This document shows, one piece after another, positions 51,960 to 63,584 of a stretch of DNA of 64,000 nucleotides. The stretch is from Clavulina sp. PMI_390. Taxonomy: Eukaryota; Basidiomycota; Agaricomycetes; Cantharellales; Hydnaceae. The DNA lies in NCBI GenBank assembly GCA_015039315.1, contig WIDE01000057.1, positions 93,024 through 157,023 of the forward strand, given 5' to 3'. Each line of letters starts with the position of its first letter. The first letter of the stretch is position 1. The position numbers and the translations under genes are program-made. The notes beneath the pieces were generated by a model that made no database searches, was not told the origin of the DNA, and worked only from the letters and a program-made list of their open reading frames with translations.

Positions 51960-53827
51960 ATGGCGTCGCACTCAGAGAAGAAAAACAAGTTTTTCGTACC
52001 TGCCCTTGTTGCAGGAATTATCATATTCGGTAAGTTAATCTCTGATAAAATGAACGATACCTGCCTATTGTGCAATCTGTACCGAACCACCATGACTGAT
52101 GCATTCCTATCTTCCTGCCTTGGCATGTAGGAGCTGCTAATTCGCTCTTCGCAAAGTATCAGGACAATCTTTGTGTGGATAATTGTAATGATGACGATCC
52201 AAAAAGACTTCATCATTTTGAGCAACCTTTCTGGCAGGCACTGCAAATGTGCGTAGCAGAGGTGAGGAATCCCTATTTTCTATTAGAGGCTCGCTGATTG
52301 AGGAGAATTCGATGATGGCTTTGTCCTCGAATATGTGCTGTGCTACAGCTATTGTGTGAGTAGTCATTGAGGTAGCTCAGCCACGACTGGCGAGTTATTG
52401 ACGGTTCTCTATCGCACATACAGGCTTCATTCCTATTGCTATCGACCGCTTGATCAAGTATCGTTGCGGCGACACTGGTGCTATCCGATTGCCCATTTCC
52501 GACGATGATGACGTAGTGTCCAATTTGAATGGAGAGGGCAAGACGACTCCCGGTCGCATCCCTCTGGAAGGTTGGAACATCTTCCTTATGTGGATACCTG
52601 CTTTCTTGGATTTGACAGGGATGGTGGTGCGTATGAGTCACTCTCGAGGCAACTTGTCTCTCGGTCTCAGAAGAATTGATTGCGCTTCCGCTTCGTTCGA
52701 TGGCGTGATGACAGCTTATGTTGTTCGGTCTCATGTACACACCCGTGTCCCTATATCAAATGACGCGAGGGGCTCTGGTTGCGTCAGTTGGAGTGTTCTC
52801 CGTTCTATTCTTGAAGAGGAAGCTATGGCTTTACCAGTATGTCCAGCTCATCGCGAGCTCTTCACCAGCTGTCGGTTGCTCAACACCTTTCCCTTCTTTT
52901 TTTTGTCCTCCATAGAACGCTTTCCCTTGTCGTGGTCATGGTTGGCGTCTTCCTTGTCGGTCTCTCAGGGGCCCTAAGAGTAGATCGCCCCCATGTAGAG
53001 GGAGACTCCCTGCTTTCGGCTCATGAGGTAACCACCAAGGGGGTCGAATCTCTTGACGAGATCACTATTCTTATCGGTGAGTTGGCCCACAATTTTCAAT
53101 TTCTTCAGTTGTTCGTCCTTACTAAATGATCTACTTACACTAGGCGTTATGTTGACGCTGAGTGCTCAGGTTTTGTGAGTGAATCTATGACGCTCTCTTT
53201 ACCTTCTTTCGAACTAATATGATATCTTGTACAAAGCTCCGCTGCTCAGTTCATCGTCGAAGAGAAGATAATGATGGTATACTCCCTCAACGCCCTCGAG
53301 GTTGTTGCCTGGGAAGGCGTTTTCGAGACGCTCACTCTCGTTCTCACCCTCCCATTCATCCTCACCCATCCAGCTGCTTCCCCATTCTTCGACCTTGGGG
53401 CTGGCTGGAGGGAGCTGACGTCATCTCCTTCCATGATCTGGAGCGCCGTGGGGCTGATTATCTCCTTTTCCTTCTTCACTTCAAGTGGACTTGCTGTGAC
53501 GCGGGAGACTAGCGCGATGGTTAGGAGCACGGCGGACATCTGCCGGACGGTCGCGATTTGGATCATGAGTTTGATGCTTGGATGGGAGTACCTAGCTTGG
53601 CCGTGGACACTCATGCAGTTAGCTGGTTTTGTTTTGGTGGTTTATGGAACAGTGAGTATGATGTCAATTCAGAAGCCTATGACTGGCCCAACAATGAAAT
53701 ATGATCACTCATCTTCTCAACCCATCTATACTCCCAGCTCGTTTTTAATGGCGTTATCCGCCCTCCTCCTTACTTCAGACGTCCAGCACCTTTGTCAGAT
53801 GACATTGAACAGTTTTCTTCCCAATAA
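51960..53827 (+). CDS. SLC35F6-like DMT-superfamily transporter, copy 2
   Basis: Tandem duplicate of the gene at 49334 with identical exon layout: 51960-52029, 52131-52261, 52349-52355 (7 bases), 52424-52626, 52715-52836, 52916-53076, 53144-53174, 53237-53651, 53738-53827; 409 residues. Seven exons match copy 1 in length; the fourth is 9 bases longer and the last 3 bases longer. Conserved segments include KKNKFFVPALVAGIIIFGA, ANSLFAKYQDNLC, SLYQMTRGALVASVGVFSV, IVEEKIMMVYSLNALEV and SGLAVTRETSAMVRSTADIC. The tails diverge (RPPPYFRRPAPLSDDIE here). Intact by inspection. Confidence 0.9.
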
Positions 53828-54229
53828 ACCGTGAGGGAGCGCATGCTGTTGGCAGCGTACTGTCGATGTGCCCCCTTTGTACTAATAAAGAGGCGGGATC
53901 TATACACGAGACCGATCCCTCACTGTGAAAGTATCTTGAATTCAAAGCCGAATACCCCAGTCTTCACGAATGTCATCACAATTCTCATCGTCCATCCTTG
54001 TAGTTGTAAATGGTAGGACTATTGTGTTCAATACCTCTCTTCCCCTCTTATACTCCATATATATCTATACTTTCGGTCTCATGTCTGCTCGTTCAAACTC
54101 ATCCCTCGTTTCCGACGGAGGAGGAGACTGTTTGTGTCGAGGGAGTCAATCGTCTGGGCAAATAAATATCAGACCCGATTCGTGAATTTTTTCGCTTCAC
54201 TCCAAACCACTCACATCTCAACCAATCAA

Positions 54230-55426
54230 ATGGCTTTCTCTGACCTCAAGCAGCTCGAAGAGCACCTTTCCACCCGTTCCTACGTCGAGGGGTAAGTGAT
54301 ATACCCGCCGATCGTCGCCTTCTCCCTGCCGTCCTTTTCTCTTTTTTTGTGATGAACCAATGCTTTGGTCCGTGTTTCCGAGGCAGAGGCTTAAGACCCC
54401 TCGCTCATTCATTGAAGATACCAATCTTCCAAGCCTTCTGATCTCCCCTATCCGCATTTATTTCTCTCTCGATTATTGCGATTTTTTCGCGCTGCCACCG
54501 AACATTCACTGATCTTCGATCGATCGCGTTTCGCTCGTTTTTGCTGGCAGATATGCGCCATCCCAGGCCGATGTCGGTGTCTACACCACCCTAGGCAGCG
54601 CCCCCTCCGCTTCCGAGTACCCCCACGCTGCCCGTTGGTACGAACACATCAAGTCCTGGGAGGCTGAGCACGCTACCCTCCCTGGCGACAAGGAGGCTGG
54701 TGCCAAGCTCTTTGGTGGTGCTGGCGGTTCTATCCCAGCTGCTGCCCCCGCCGCCGCTCCTGCTGCCGCTGAGGAGGATGACGACATCGATCTCTTCGGT
54801 TCTGACGAGGTGAGTCATGATCTGGTGGCGGTATGCGCACCTAGAAGAAAGCTTGCTGACTCACTCGCTTGTTGTATCCACCTCGTATAGGAGGACGATG
54901 CTGCCGCTGAGGAGCTCAAGGCCAAGCGTGTTGCTGAGTACGAGGCCAAGAAGGCCAACAAGCCCAAGGCCGCTGCCAAGGTCCGTTCGTCAATCCTTGC
55001 TTGAGGTCCTCAAATTTTCAATACTCATCTTTGTTCGCTTCAATTAGTCTGTCGTCACTCTCGATGTCAAGCCTTGGGATGATGAGACCGATATGGCCGT
55101 GCTCGAGGCCAATGTCCGTTCCATCGAGCAAGATGGTCTTGTCTGGGGTTCCTCCAAGCTTGTCGCTATCGGCTTCGGTATCAAGAAGCTTCAGATGACC
55201 CTCGTCATTGGTATGTGCACTGACTCTCAACTTGCTATGACGGAAATTAAATCTCTATCGTTTGCAGAGGATGAGAAGGTCTCCCTCGATGAGCTGCAGG
55301 AGAAGATTGCCGAGGATGAGGACCACGTCCAGTCCTCCGATGTTGCTGCCATGCAAAGTCAGTCATCTCCCTTGTTCCTTACTGCACCTCCTCGGATACT
55401 AATATTATGTTCTCTCAGAGCTGTAA
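54230..55426 (+). CDS. EFB1: Elongation factor 1-beta (eEF1B alpha, GDP/GTP exchange factor)
   Basis: Exchanges GDP for GTP on eEF1A during translation elongation. Six exons: 54230-54291, 54551-54809, 54891-54980, 55048-55210, 55268-55357 and a last exon 55419-55426 that codes only the final codons (KL then stop); 223 residues, the usual length. The N-terminal GST-C-like region is [21 protein letters not shown], then [15 protein letters not shown] and [12 protein letters not shown]. Then come an Ala/Pro linker, the acidic [16 protein letters not shown] (CK2-site type) and the lysine-rich [15 protein letters not shown]. The C-terminal exchange domain starts [16 protein letters not shown] and includes [21 protein letters not shown]. 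The 5' leader region is pyrimidine-rich. Confidence 0.96.
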
Positions 55427-55721
55427 AAAGCTATTGCTTCCTCCCTTTCCTAGTTTGCTCTTGGTTGTTTCGTGTACCACTTCACTTGTACAGTCATATT
55501 TGTTGTACGACAGAAAATGAAATGAGCTACTTGCATTTCAGGTGACCCATCAATCCTAGGATCATGCTGTATGGCCAAATCCGAGCGAATCGGAACCTAT
55601 CCTAGCTGTCTTACCACAAGTCCTTGTCAAAACAAGTCCACTTCTCCTCGCGCTGACACTTTTGAGCATCAATCCAACACAATCCATGACAAATCCGGAC
55701 GGAATTCCAGAATCGACCAGT

Positions 55722-58594
55722 TCAGTCGCTTTCTCCCATAGTTGGCTGAAAGGGCTGATGAGCTTGTCTCCAATTTGAGCACTCCCACCACTCAACGCTC
55801 TCACGCTCCTGAGGGACATCCTCGGGGCGAAGCCATTCCCTGCGCGACACTCGTGTGTCTTTAACGAGGTACTCCCATTTGGAAGCGCCGAGAGGGAGTA
55901 TCATAAGTGACGCAGGGGGTGGGGGCTGTGTGGCATACGTGATGGAAAATGATATAAGTGACAACAAGGAAACGAGGTAGAGGCAGTTAGCGGTCAGTGG
56001 GATGGACATCGACCGGCTAGGATAAGCTGGGAAAACGTACCCTTCCTTTGGCATCATACCCTGGAGGACCAGGAATGATAGGACGATCGTTAACTCCGAG
56101 AGGCTCAGTCCTTGTCACTACTGGAACAGTCCCAGTAATGGTGAGCTTGGTCCTGGGGCGAGGTGTGTTGGCTGACGTAGGCTCGGAGGCACTTGAGTCT
56201 GACGCATCGCCTGTACCGCTGGAACGCATACTGGGACGGGACGCAAGTCGAGGTTCGGCTCCACTGCTGTTATGACCAGAAGCATGAACTATGACAGCGC
56301 CGGTGGGAGCCGACGTCGAGCGCGTATTATTGGCGGATCTCCCCAAACCACCGCCCGTGGACGCGGATATAGGTAACGGGGTCCCTGGGGTGGAGCTATC
56401 AGACCAAAGAGTTATTGGACTTGGAGCACCAGGGCTAGCATCAGCTATCGAAGCATAGCTTCCTCCACCTCCGAACCAAGGTGGCGCACGAACTGAGCCG
56501 CTCGCGGTTCCTGCATCTTCGTCGCGTTCGCCGTTCCCCTGTTCCGCAGTAGCGACTGGAGTTGTACTTTCAGCTCCTTCGGGAAGTGGTCGGGTCAGTT
56601 TACCACCATACCGATCCACATAGTAAAAGTGCAACTTCTGCTTCTGAAGTAGATCTGGAATGTTTGCCTTCTGGACAAGTGCGGCGATGTCCGGTTCAAG
56701 CTCGAGGGTATTGGATGAACCGGTATTAGCGGAAGGAGTCTGGGGTAGAGTTGGGGTGGATTGGAATATTGGGGCTGCAGTTAGGGGCTGCACATCAGAA
56801 GGGGGAACAGTTGAAGAAGTGGAACCGCGGCGACGCCTAGAGCCCAGTGAGGACGAGTGAGATGACGCAGACGGTGACGGGGAGGGAGCAAGTTGGGCGG
56901 CTTCCGGGGGATACAAATAAGAAGGGGCTGACGATACAGAAGATAGCTGTGAGACACCTAGCATAGTGCTAGGTGCAGGGGTAGTAGCTTCAGCAACGGT
57001 CTGGGCAGGATCACCCAGGCTCCCAGCAGGGTCCTCGGCCATTTCTCTCTCCATTTCGCTTCGAATGACCTCCATCAATTCCTCGTCAAATTTGAGACCT
57101 GCTTTGACCTGCGCTGCTTTCATCATTTCGGCCATGGTGGCCCCACGAGCTTTGTCTTCCTCTGCGAATTCATAAAACTGTTGTTTGAGGAGCGAGAGGT
57201 CTGATGATCAACACGAAAGTAGAATATGATAGCAGTGAATAAGGATAACAAGTGAGAAGGCAGAGCCTGATCAGAAAATAGGGTGTGTTCTGGCGATGCG
57301 ATATCAAAGCACGAAGACGGGACTTCGCACCTGGCTCCATCAGCGGCTCTGGCTTGAGAGCTAGCTTTCTGTGTCGTCTATCGTGGATAAATGCATGGAC
57401 ATTACCATACCAGTCCGGCATGAATTCATATACGACATCTTGGAAGCTGAATGCAATTGCGGGGAAGAATGTGAGATGCGGATATTTTGCGCGGATTAGG
57501 AGGTGGAGAGAACCGACGAACTCTCGGTATCGACGTTCGATCACCATGCGCCTGTATTCGTCAGCCCACACGTTAAGCTCCTTTCCGCTCTGGAGAAGTT
57601 TGACTATGAGTGAGTGAGCAGCTTTTAGTAGGTGGGAAGTGTACCTGTTCAATATGTTTGGATGTTTCGCGTTGCTTATCCAGCCAAGCGCGCAAAGCCG
57701 GTGGATCTGGGACGAGGCTATTGTATTTGACGACGGCTGCTGAAAGTGTGTCCAACAGCCAACGCTTAGTCTGGGTCTTTGCTGTGAACGAGGGATATAC
57801 ATTCAGGAATGCCCTGCGAGGATGATATAAGAGCACCAAACCTACCACCGATGGATGGAACAGCCGATAGGAGCTTCATAAGATCTGCCTCCGGCCACTT
57901 GAGGTAGAGTAGGTCGTTGACGCTAACATAGCTAGGGACAGATACGGTCCAGTGAGCGAAGTAGACGTTCAGCAGAATTTCCAAGCCTTACAGGTCATCT
58001 TGGCATGGTTTGCAAGCTCTAAAGCGCAAGGTGAAGTCGGTCACTCGGGTTGCTGGAGCCCCGCAGTTCTGATTTGCCCGATAAAACGGGCAAATACAAA
58101 ATAACATAGACAGCAATCCCAAATCAGACAAAAAATCAGGCAAATCGTCAAGAAGATGCAACTCACCATACAGCCCACATCGAACAATAGATTTGCGTAT
58201 TCCGGCTCGCTCAAGTCTTCCGGACAATCCGGCACATTGGGCAAGAAGAAATTGAATTGTTTCCGGCACCTAATCCAGACGTTGGCGGCTCTACGTCTAA
58301 AGAGCAGGTCGCGGAGTGGCTTGGATGTGCGTCCAATGGCGAGGAGATCTCGGGGGTTGAGGTGTGCGGCAAGCTAGGAAAGGCATAACTTTCAGCATCA
58401 GTGGAGGAACGGAACATTTCACGGCCATGGAAAAGAGTGTTAGGGGTTCAGGATGGATGAAGACTTACAACGTGGAATATTTGCAGGGGCATTGCAGCAA
58501 GATTAGGAGAGAGTGGCGGCTCGTATCGGGCTAATCCTTTCGGGGGCGGGCGGCTGAGTAGTAGCCACGACCCTGTTGGAGCAGTAAACGGCAT
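55722..58594 (-). CDS. F-box protein with zinc-ribbon and long low-complexity tail
   Basis: Probable SCF substrate receptor. ATG at 58594 (MPFTAPTGSWLLL). F-box: LSPNLAAMPLQIFHV joined to LAAHLNPRDLLAIGRTSKPL and DLLFRRRAANVW. Next is CPEDLSEPEYANLLFDVGC, joined across an intron to a zinc-ribbon half NCGAPATRVTDFTLRFRACKPC. Helical exons follow (RWLLDTLSAAVVKYNSL, KELNVWADEYRRMVIERRY, FIHDRRHRKLALKPEPLMEP). A phase-matched splice then leads to DLSLLKQQFYEFAEEDKARG and a 370-codon Ser/Pro/Thr-rich exon (57135-56041). The last exon ends 55722 with WEYLVKDTRVSRREWLRPED and WWECSNWR. Joining everything gives one gene. Alternatively the part below about 57210 is a separate gene; the splice phase favours one. 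Confidence 0.65.
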
Positions 58595-60144
58595 GATTAA
58601 ACCGCCGAGTAGGTATTTCCGACAGTCTTGTAACACTCAGAGAGTGATTGTAAGGTTCAGTGGACTGAGGAGATGCTTAGGGTGGACAAGTTTGAGAGCC
58701 AGTCTGGGGGCAGGCCAACGACTAGGATGCATGATATCTGTGAGTGATTTCGCACCCTAAGAAGCTAGCTTCTTAGACCCGCATTTCGTTTCGGTTGCAC
58801 TTGTGCATGGGGAGCCCGAGATAGAAGCGGTTCGGCACCGACGACGATCGGCGCTTAGACAGACCCAGCCAACGACTGGGACTGACCCCCACATTGACCT
58901 ATGAAATGATCGGACACTCGTCACCCACCGCCCCAATCTGCTGCTATACCAAATCACTCACCTTTTTTGCGTTATCTGAACAGAAACTCGGGTTTGACGG
59001 CAGTTGGGGTGTAACTTCAGCTTGACTGGACTTCAGCGTCTCCCCTATGCTACATCACTAAGCCCTGCAAAGATATTGCCCAATTAGCCCTAACTGAAAA
59101 GATTAGAAAACCCCGAATGTTTCTCGCAACTCGCAAATCGCTTCCCTGTGCCCCCACCAAGCCTCACCCACTTTCTGCAGTCGCTGAGCTTGAGTCTACC
59201 ACGGCCCTTTACGCACAGAGCCCAATGTAGCAGTGATAATAATTCTGAAGTTACAATCTGGTAACTCGCCTTGAACCAGCCTCCGTCTCCGTCGCTATCG
59301 CTGTCATTCAGAGAAAAGGTTAACTCTGAGGGCCCAATGTACTGATGCTCGAATTTGAAGCCCCACCCCAAAAAAGAACCCCCAAAATAACCAAAACGAC
59401 CAACCAAAGCCAAACAACCGCCCAGAAAAAAAAACGAAGAACAAAAACTGTTCCAAGACTCCCGTATATCACTCTCCGCCCATCACGCACGCAGATGAGA
59501 GCGCCGCGTATTATAATGGCGCAGCGCTTGCCCATCACCATGTTCGGTTCGCTAACCTGGCCTGGCTCTTTGTGATCTAATCACCGGCAAGAGGATGTCG
59601 GGAAGGTAGGTCGCATGAGTAGATGAAGGGTCCATCGATGATTGGACGTCTTCATTCATGACGATCGTTCGAAGTATCTTGCTATAGGATCTACTGTTTC
59701 TTCCTCGTTTCATGTTTCGGTATTTTATCCTTTCCCATCTTTCATTCGTCAATCTGCTCCCTCCACGTTGTTCCGGCGTCGCTCTCTGGCATGATGGCTC
59801 GCATCTTATCCGCACTCCTTTCCATCCCGTACAAATCCGATCCCGACGCTCGCGCAACCCCTCTGCGCCAGCGCCCTCCTATCTCAGTTCCGTCCCGTCT
59901 CCACCCTCTCCTTCACACCGTGCCTGTCTTGCAGGTTGAAAATAGGCCACATTGAAAGCCGAAATGAGGCAATTGAATTGCTTTCCTTTTCCGGCTGTGG
60001 TCATCGAAGGGCTGTCGGCAATAGGCCCCAATACAGACAAATACTAACTACTGCACCCCATCCGAAGCTCACAAACATCACATCACATCTATTTCACTCT
60101 GCTAGCATTTGGTCAAGGGAATATCCATCTATCTGTATAGAATA
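58595..60144. other. Divergent intergenic region, about 1.5 kb
   Basis: Promoter space for the F-box gene (minus) and the E2 gene (plus). It includes an A/C-rich stretch at 59370-59450 and a pyrimidine-rich stretch at 59700-59920. No gene supported. Confidence 0.45.
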
Positions 60145-61256
60145 ATGCCAGGCCCGAGCTCGTCAGCGACGGCGCTTAGGAGATTGATGACGGAGTACAG
60201 GCAGCTGACGGCGCAAGCCTCGGACGAGGATATGTTCGCCGCTGGTATGTCTCTTTGCCCATGAATTACTTTCGCGTGAGCTTATGATATGTTCGAATTA
60301 CCGTGATCAGGTCCGATAGCAGAGGGCAACTTCTTCGAATGGGTGGGTGCTGAGTGATCCGCTCATGGTCGTGTGATTCAGTTGGGAAGGCTCATACTTG
60401 TGGATTTGTGTTAGGAAGCCCTAATCAAGGGTCCAGAGGATACGCCCTTCGTGCGTCTTTCGTTTATATTATCTTCTTTCAGACGCTTTCCTTGCTGAAC
60501 TTGGTTACAAATGCTGATAGGAGGGAGGCATCTTTGTGTGCAAGCTCACATTCGTATGTCTCTACGCTTATACTTCGTTCGATCAGCTCGTTAAATGAAA
60601 TCTCATCTCATCTAGCCCTCGGACTATCCCTTGAGCCCATTCAAGATGAAATTCGACCCGCCATTGCTTCACCCCAACAGTACGTCTCTTGAGCCCATTC
60701 AAGATGAAATTCGACCCGCCATTGCTTCACCCCAACAGTACGTCTCAATACCTCATATCCTTTTCTCACATACTTCTTCGTTAGGAGCTCACATCACTAT
60801 AATCTGAAATAGTCTATGCGGACGGGAATGTTTGCATTTCCATTCTGCACACTCCAGGTGATGATCCCACCATGTATGAGCTTTCATCGGAACGATGGTC
60901 ACCTGTACAGAGTGTCGAGAAAGTCATCTTGAGCGTGATATCGATGCTTGCAGGTGCGTTTTTAGCCGCTGTCCAAGAATGATCGCTCTTTGATTCTCTC
61001 AACTAATCATGGCGCTTCCCGGACGTTTGTGTTGCTTCCCGAACTCCTGAACACGAATAGAGCCGAACCTGGAGAGTGGCGCGAACATTGATTGCTGCAA
61101 GCTCTACCGGGACAATCGACCCGTAAGTTTCCGCATTGGTATTGAGCATTTTCTGTGTGATGCTGACTGTTTGTTGTCGAATATGCGCTTCTCCAGGAAT
61201 ATGAGCGGCGTGTGAGGGCGTTCATCCTCCAACAGCTTGGCCTCGATGAACAGTAG
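60145..61256 (+). CDS. UBC7: Ubiquitin-conjugating enzyme E2, UBC7/UBE2G type
   Basis: E2 enzyme of ER-associated degradation, passing ubiquitin from E1 to substrates with ER-membrane E3s. Eight exons: 60145-60244, 60311-60342, 60415-60450, 60521-60553, 60616-60679, 60813-60953, 61061-61122, 61197-61256; 175 residues. It starts [20 protein letters not shown], has [11 protein letters not shown] and [12 protein letters not shown], the PxxYP-type [21 protein letters not shown], and the active-site Cys in [15 protein letters not shown]. The acidic-loop insertion typical of UBC7 follows ([20 protein letters not shown]). It ends EQ after QLGLD. The fifth exon's 3' end is tandemly duplicated; only the first donor keeps frame. 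Confidence 0.95.
60631..60746 (+). repeat. Exact 58-base tandem duplication across a splice donor
   Basis: Bases 60631-60688 are repeated without a mismatch at 60689-60746. The unit begins TTGAGCCCATTC and ends CAGTACGTCTC, so it contains the last 49 bases of exon 5 of the UBC7 gene and its GTACGT donor. Confidence 0.95.
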
Positions 61257-62623
61257 TCACTTGTACACGACCTCGTAATGACCAACACCAATTTTATCTT
61301 TATCCTCATATCCTCATTCGATTGAGATTCGTGCAAACCTGCCTGAGTTGGTGTGATCCATCTAGGTGACAACTGCACAATGTTTACGGCAAAACATTGC
61401 TGCCTCATGGCTGTCACCATAGTCTAGGCTGTCTCGGGATACAGAGGGCGAGCCGCGGCTCGGAATCGTTATGTGCTATGCGCGCGCGGATGTGGGTTTA
61501 GTTGCTGGGCGGACAGTATGTGCGTCCGATTCGACAGACGGCGTGAACAGAACACCCACACACATCAGGCAAGTCACGAGAGGAAAGAGGGAGATTATGA
61601 GACCTGGATGTCTCCTCAAGCCACTGGCGGGGCGTCTAGCGAAGGTTAGCATGGACTCGTAAGATCCGATGAGGAACAAAAGGCGCCTCGCGTCCTCACG
61701 TGAGTCAAGCATGTATGAATTGGCGCAAGCTCATTGGACCGCAGGCCCCTAGAAGCTTAAGCGTGACGTTTCTCGATCATGAAGAACACCGATATGATAA
61801 CGAGGAGCCTAGTTGTGATGCGACGGGAACATGCGCCGCCCCTAAAGCTTGGGTCGATGCCAGCTTGGAGACGTGGTATAATTGACGAAATTTACAAAAT
61901 ATGGGTTATTGGCACGGTACTCTTCCACATGACATTTTTCGTAAAGAATGATGATAGGATTGAACCATTTCGTATGGGGACCTGCGTGCGCAAGTGTGGT
62001 GGATCGGAATGCGCGACGCGCCATTGACGATGCATATGCTCGCCCAATGCCTAGTTGGAGGATTCAAACGCTAGGTACAGCCACCTCACTAATAGATTTC
62101 CCCGAAACAGGTGAAGACAAGCCAAAGCGCGCTGAAAAGCAAGGTCCGAATTCATCTGCGAGGAAATAATTAGCTCTCCAATATATTTCGGATCCGGCGG
62201 ACGCATCCGTACTCCCATTCTTTGCCATCGAGTCTCGTTGAGCTCGACACTTGATACGATTCTTACGACTGTAGTGTACTCAAAAAACGCCTTTGCTAGT
62301 TAATGATGACCCCGTGTTCGTCGCTTAGAACGGGGCGAAAGGAACTTGAGATAATTTACTTTCCTATTTGTGGTGAAAGCCCGAGATGCGACGCCGGTGG
62401 GACGTTCACACAGAAGTTCCATCCAGCCATCCCATTCATCCGGCCTCTCTCAATCTCTCTCGTTGAGTCGTGGGCACGGATATAAACATAAAGTACCACC
62501 ATGCATCTCTCCTTCCGACAGCTTATTGCTCCTCCAACTCGTTAGCTTTCGCTCGCTCGCTCACTCACTCTTCCACATCCCTTCCAACAACCCAAGCTTG
62601 AGAACCTAAGAGAAAGAGAAGAA
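61257..62623. other. Intergenic region, about 1.4 kb
   Basis: 3' flank of the E2 gene and promoter of the next gene. No supportable gene; many short frames on both strands. Confidence 0.45.
62481..62486 (+). promoter_or_regulatory. TATA box
   Basis: TATAAA, 143 bases before the ATG at 62624, followed by a CT-rich leader (62500-62585). Confidence 0.6.
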
Positions 62624-63584
62624 ATGGCCACCACGTACTCTCCCGCTTCGACCAGCTCGCACTCTCTTACGTCGTTGGGCGCCCTTGGTGCCGCCGCCTT
62701 TGCGACCTACTCGACTGTTCGCTCCACCGATGTCAACGTGCAAATCCCCATGGCCGTTCTCTCCGTCCTCTCTTTCCTTGCTTTCCTGTACGTCGCGTCG
62801 CATAATAGAACAAAAGGGCTATGAAGTTGTGGAAGAACAAGCGGAACTGACGTGTTCGCATGTTTAGGATCGTCCGTCCCGGTGGCCCCGACATGCTCAA
62901 GGTAAGACTAAACAGCACACCGGATCTTGGACTTTGTCTTGACAACAAACAACTCTCTACACCCGCATAGACTGTCCGCCAGAACGAGAAAGATGCCACC
63001 GCTCTTCAACAGGAGAGCTTCAAGCTCTTCTCCATCATTGCCACCACTCTTGCCGGTCAGGACCGCTCCAAGTGGAGGGAGATCATGGACGATGTCGATT
63101 CGGTCACCACGTGAGTCAAAGCAATGCATCCTCGAGATCAAGAATCATTCTGACAAGCATGTCGATCTCGATTGGCTGCTCTGAATAGTGAATTCCCCCA
63201 GGACGTCAGGAAGGATCTGCACGAGGCCGGCAAGTAAGCACCGATCAACATTTCTATGTCGTCCCTTGAATATGGATTAACCGGATCAAATCATCTTCTT
63301 CGTAGGATCATGACCGCTTCCAACTGGGCTGCCGAGGTCTACCAGAGCCGTGTCGGTCTCTCCAAGTGGTGGAACGCTGAGCAGGATGCCGACCAAATGG
63401 CCCAGGCCTTCAAGTGCCTCCAGGAGATCTCTGCCACCCTCAAGGTGCGTTCGCTACCACGGTCACATATTTGCCCCGCTCCATCTAACGAATATTTCTG
63501 CCACGACAGGTCCGCGGCAACGTCTCCTTCGTCCTGCTCGCTGCCAAAACCAACGGCAACAAGATCCACAACCAGCGCCTGTAA
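62624..63584 (+). CDS. Uncharacterised 198-residue protein with an N-terminal membrane segment
   Basis: Six exons: 62624-62787, 62868-62901, 62971-63110, 63189-63233, 63306-63444, 63510-63584, all in phase. The N-terminus is MATTYSPASTSSHSLTSLGA, then a hydrophobic stretch with two possible membrane segments (LGALGAAAFATYSTV and VQIPMAVLSVLSFLAFLIV), then RPGGPDML. The soluble part is helical: TVRQNEKDATALQQESFKLF, SKWREIMDDVD, IMTASNWAAEVYQSRVGLSKWW and QMAQAFKCLQEISATLK. It ends NKIHNQRL. Codon use is strongly C-ending, as in the highly expressed EF-1 beta gene nearby. I do not recognise the family. Confidence 0.78.
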
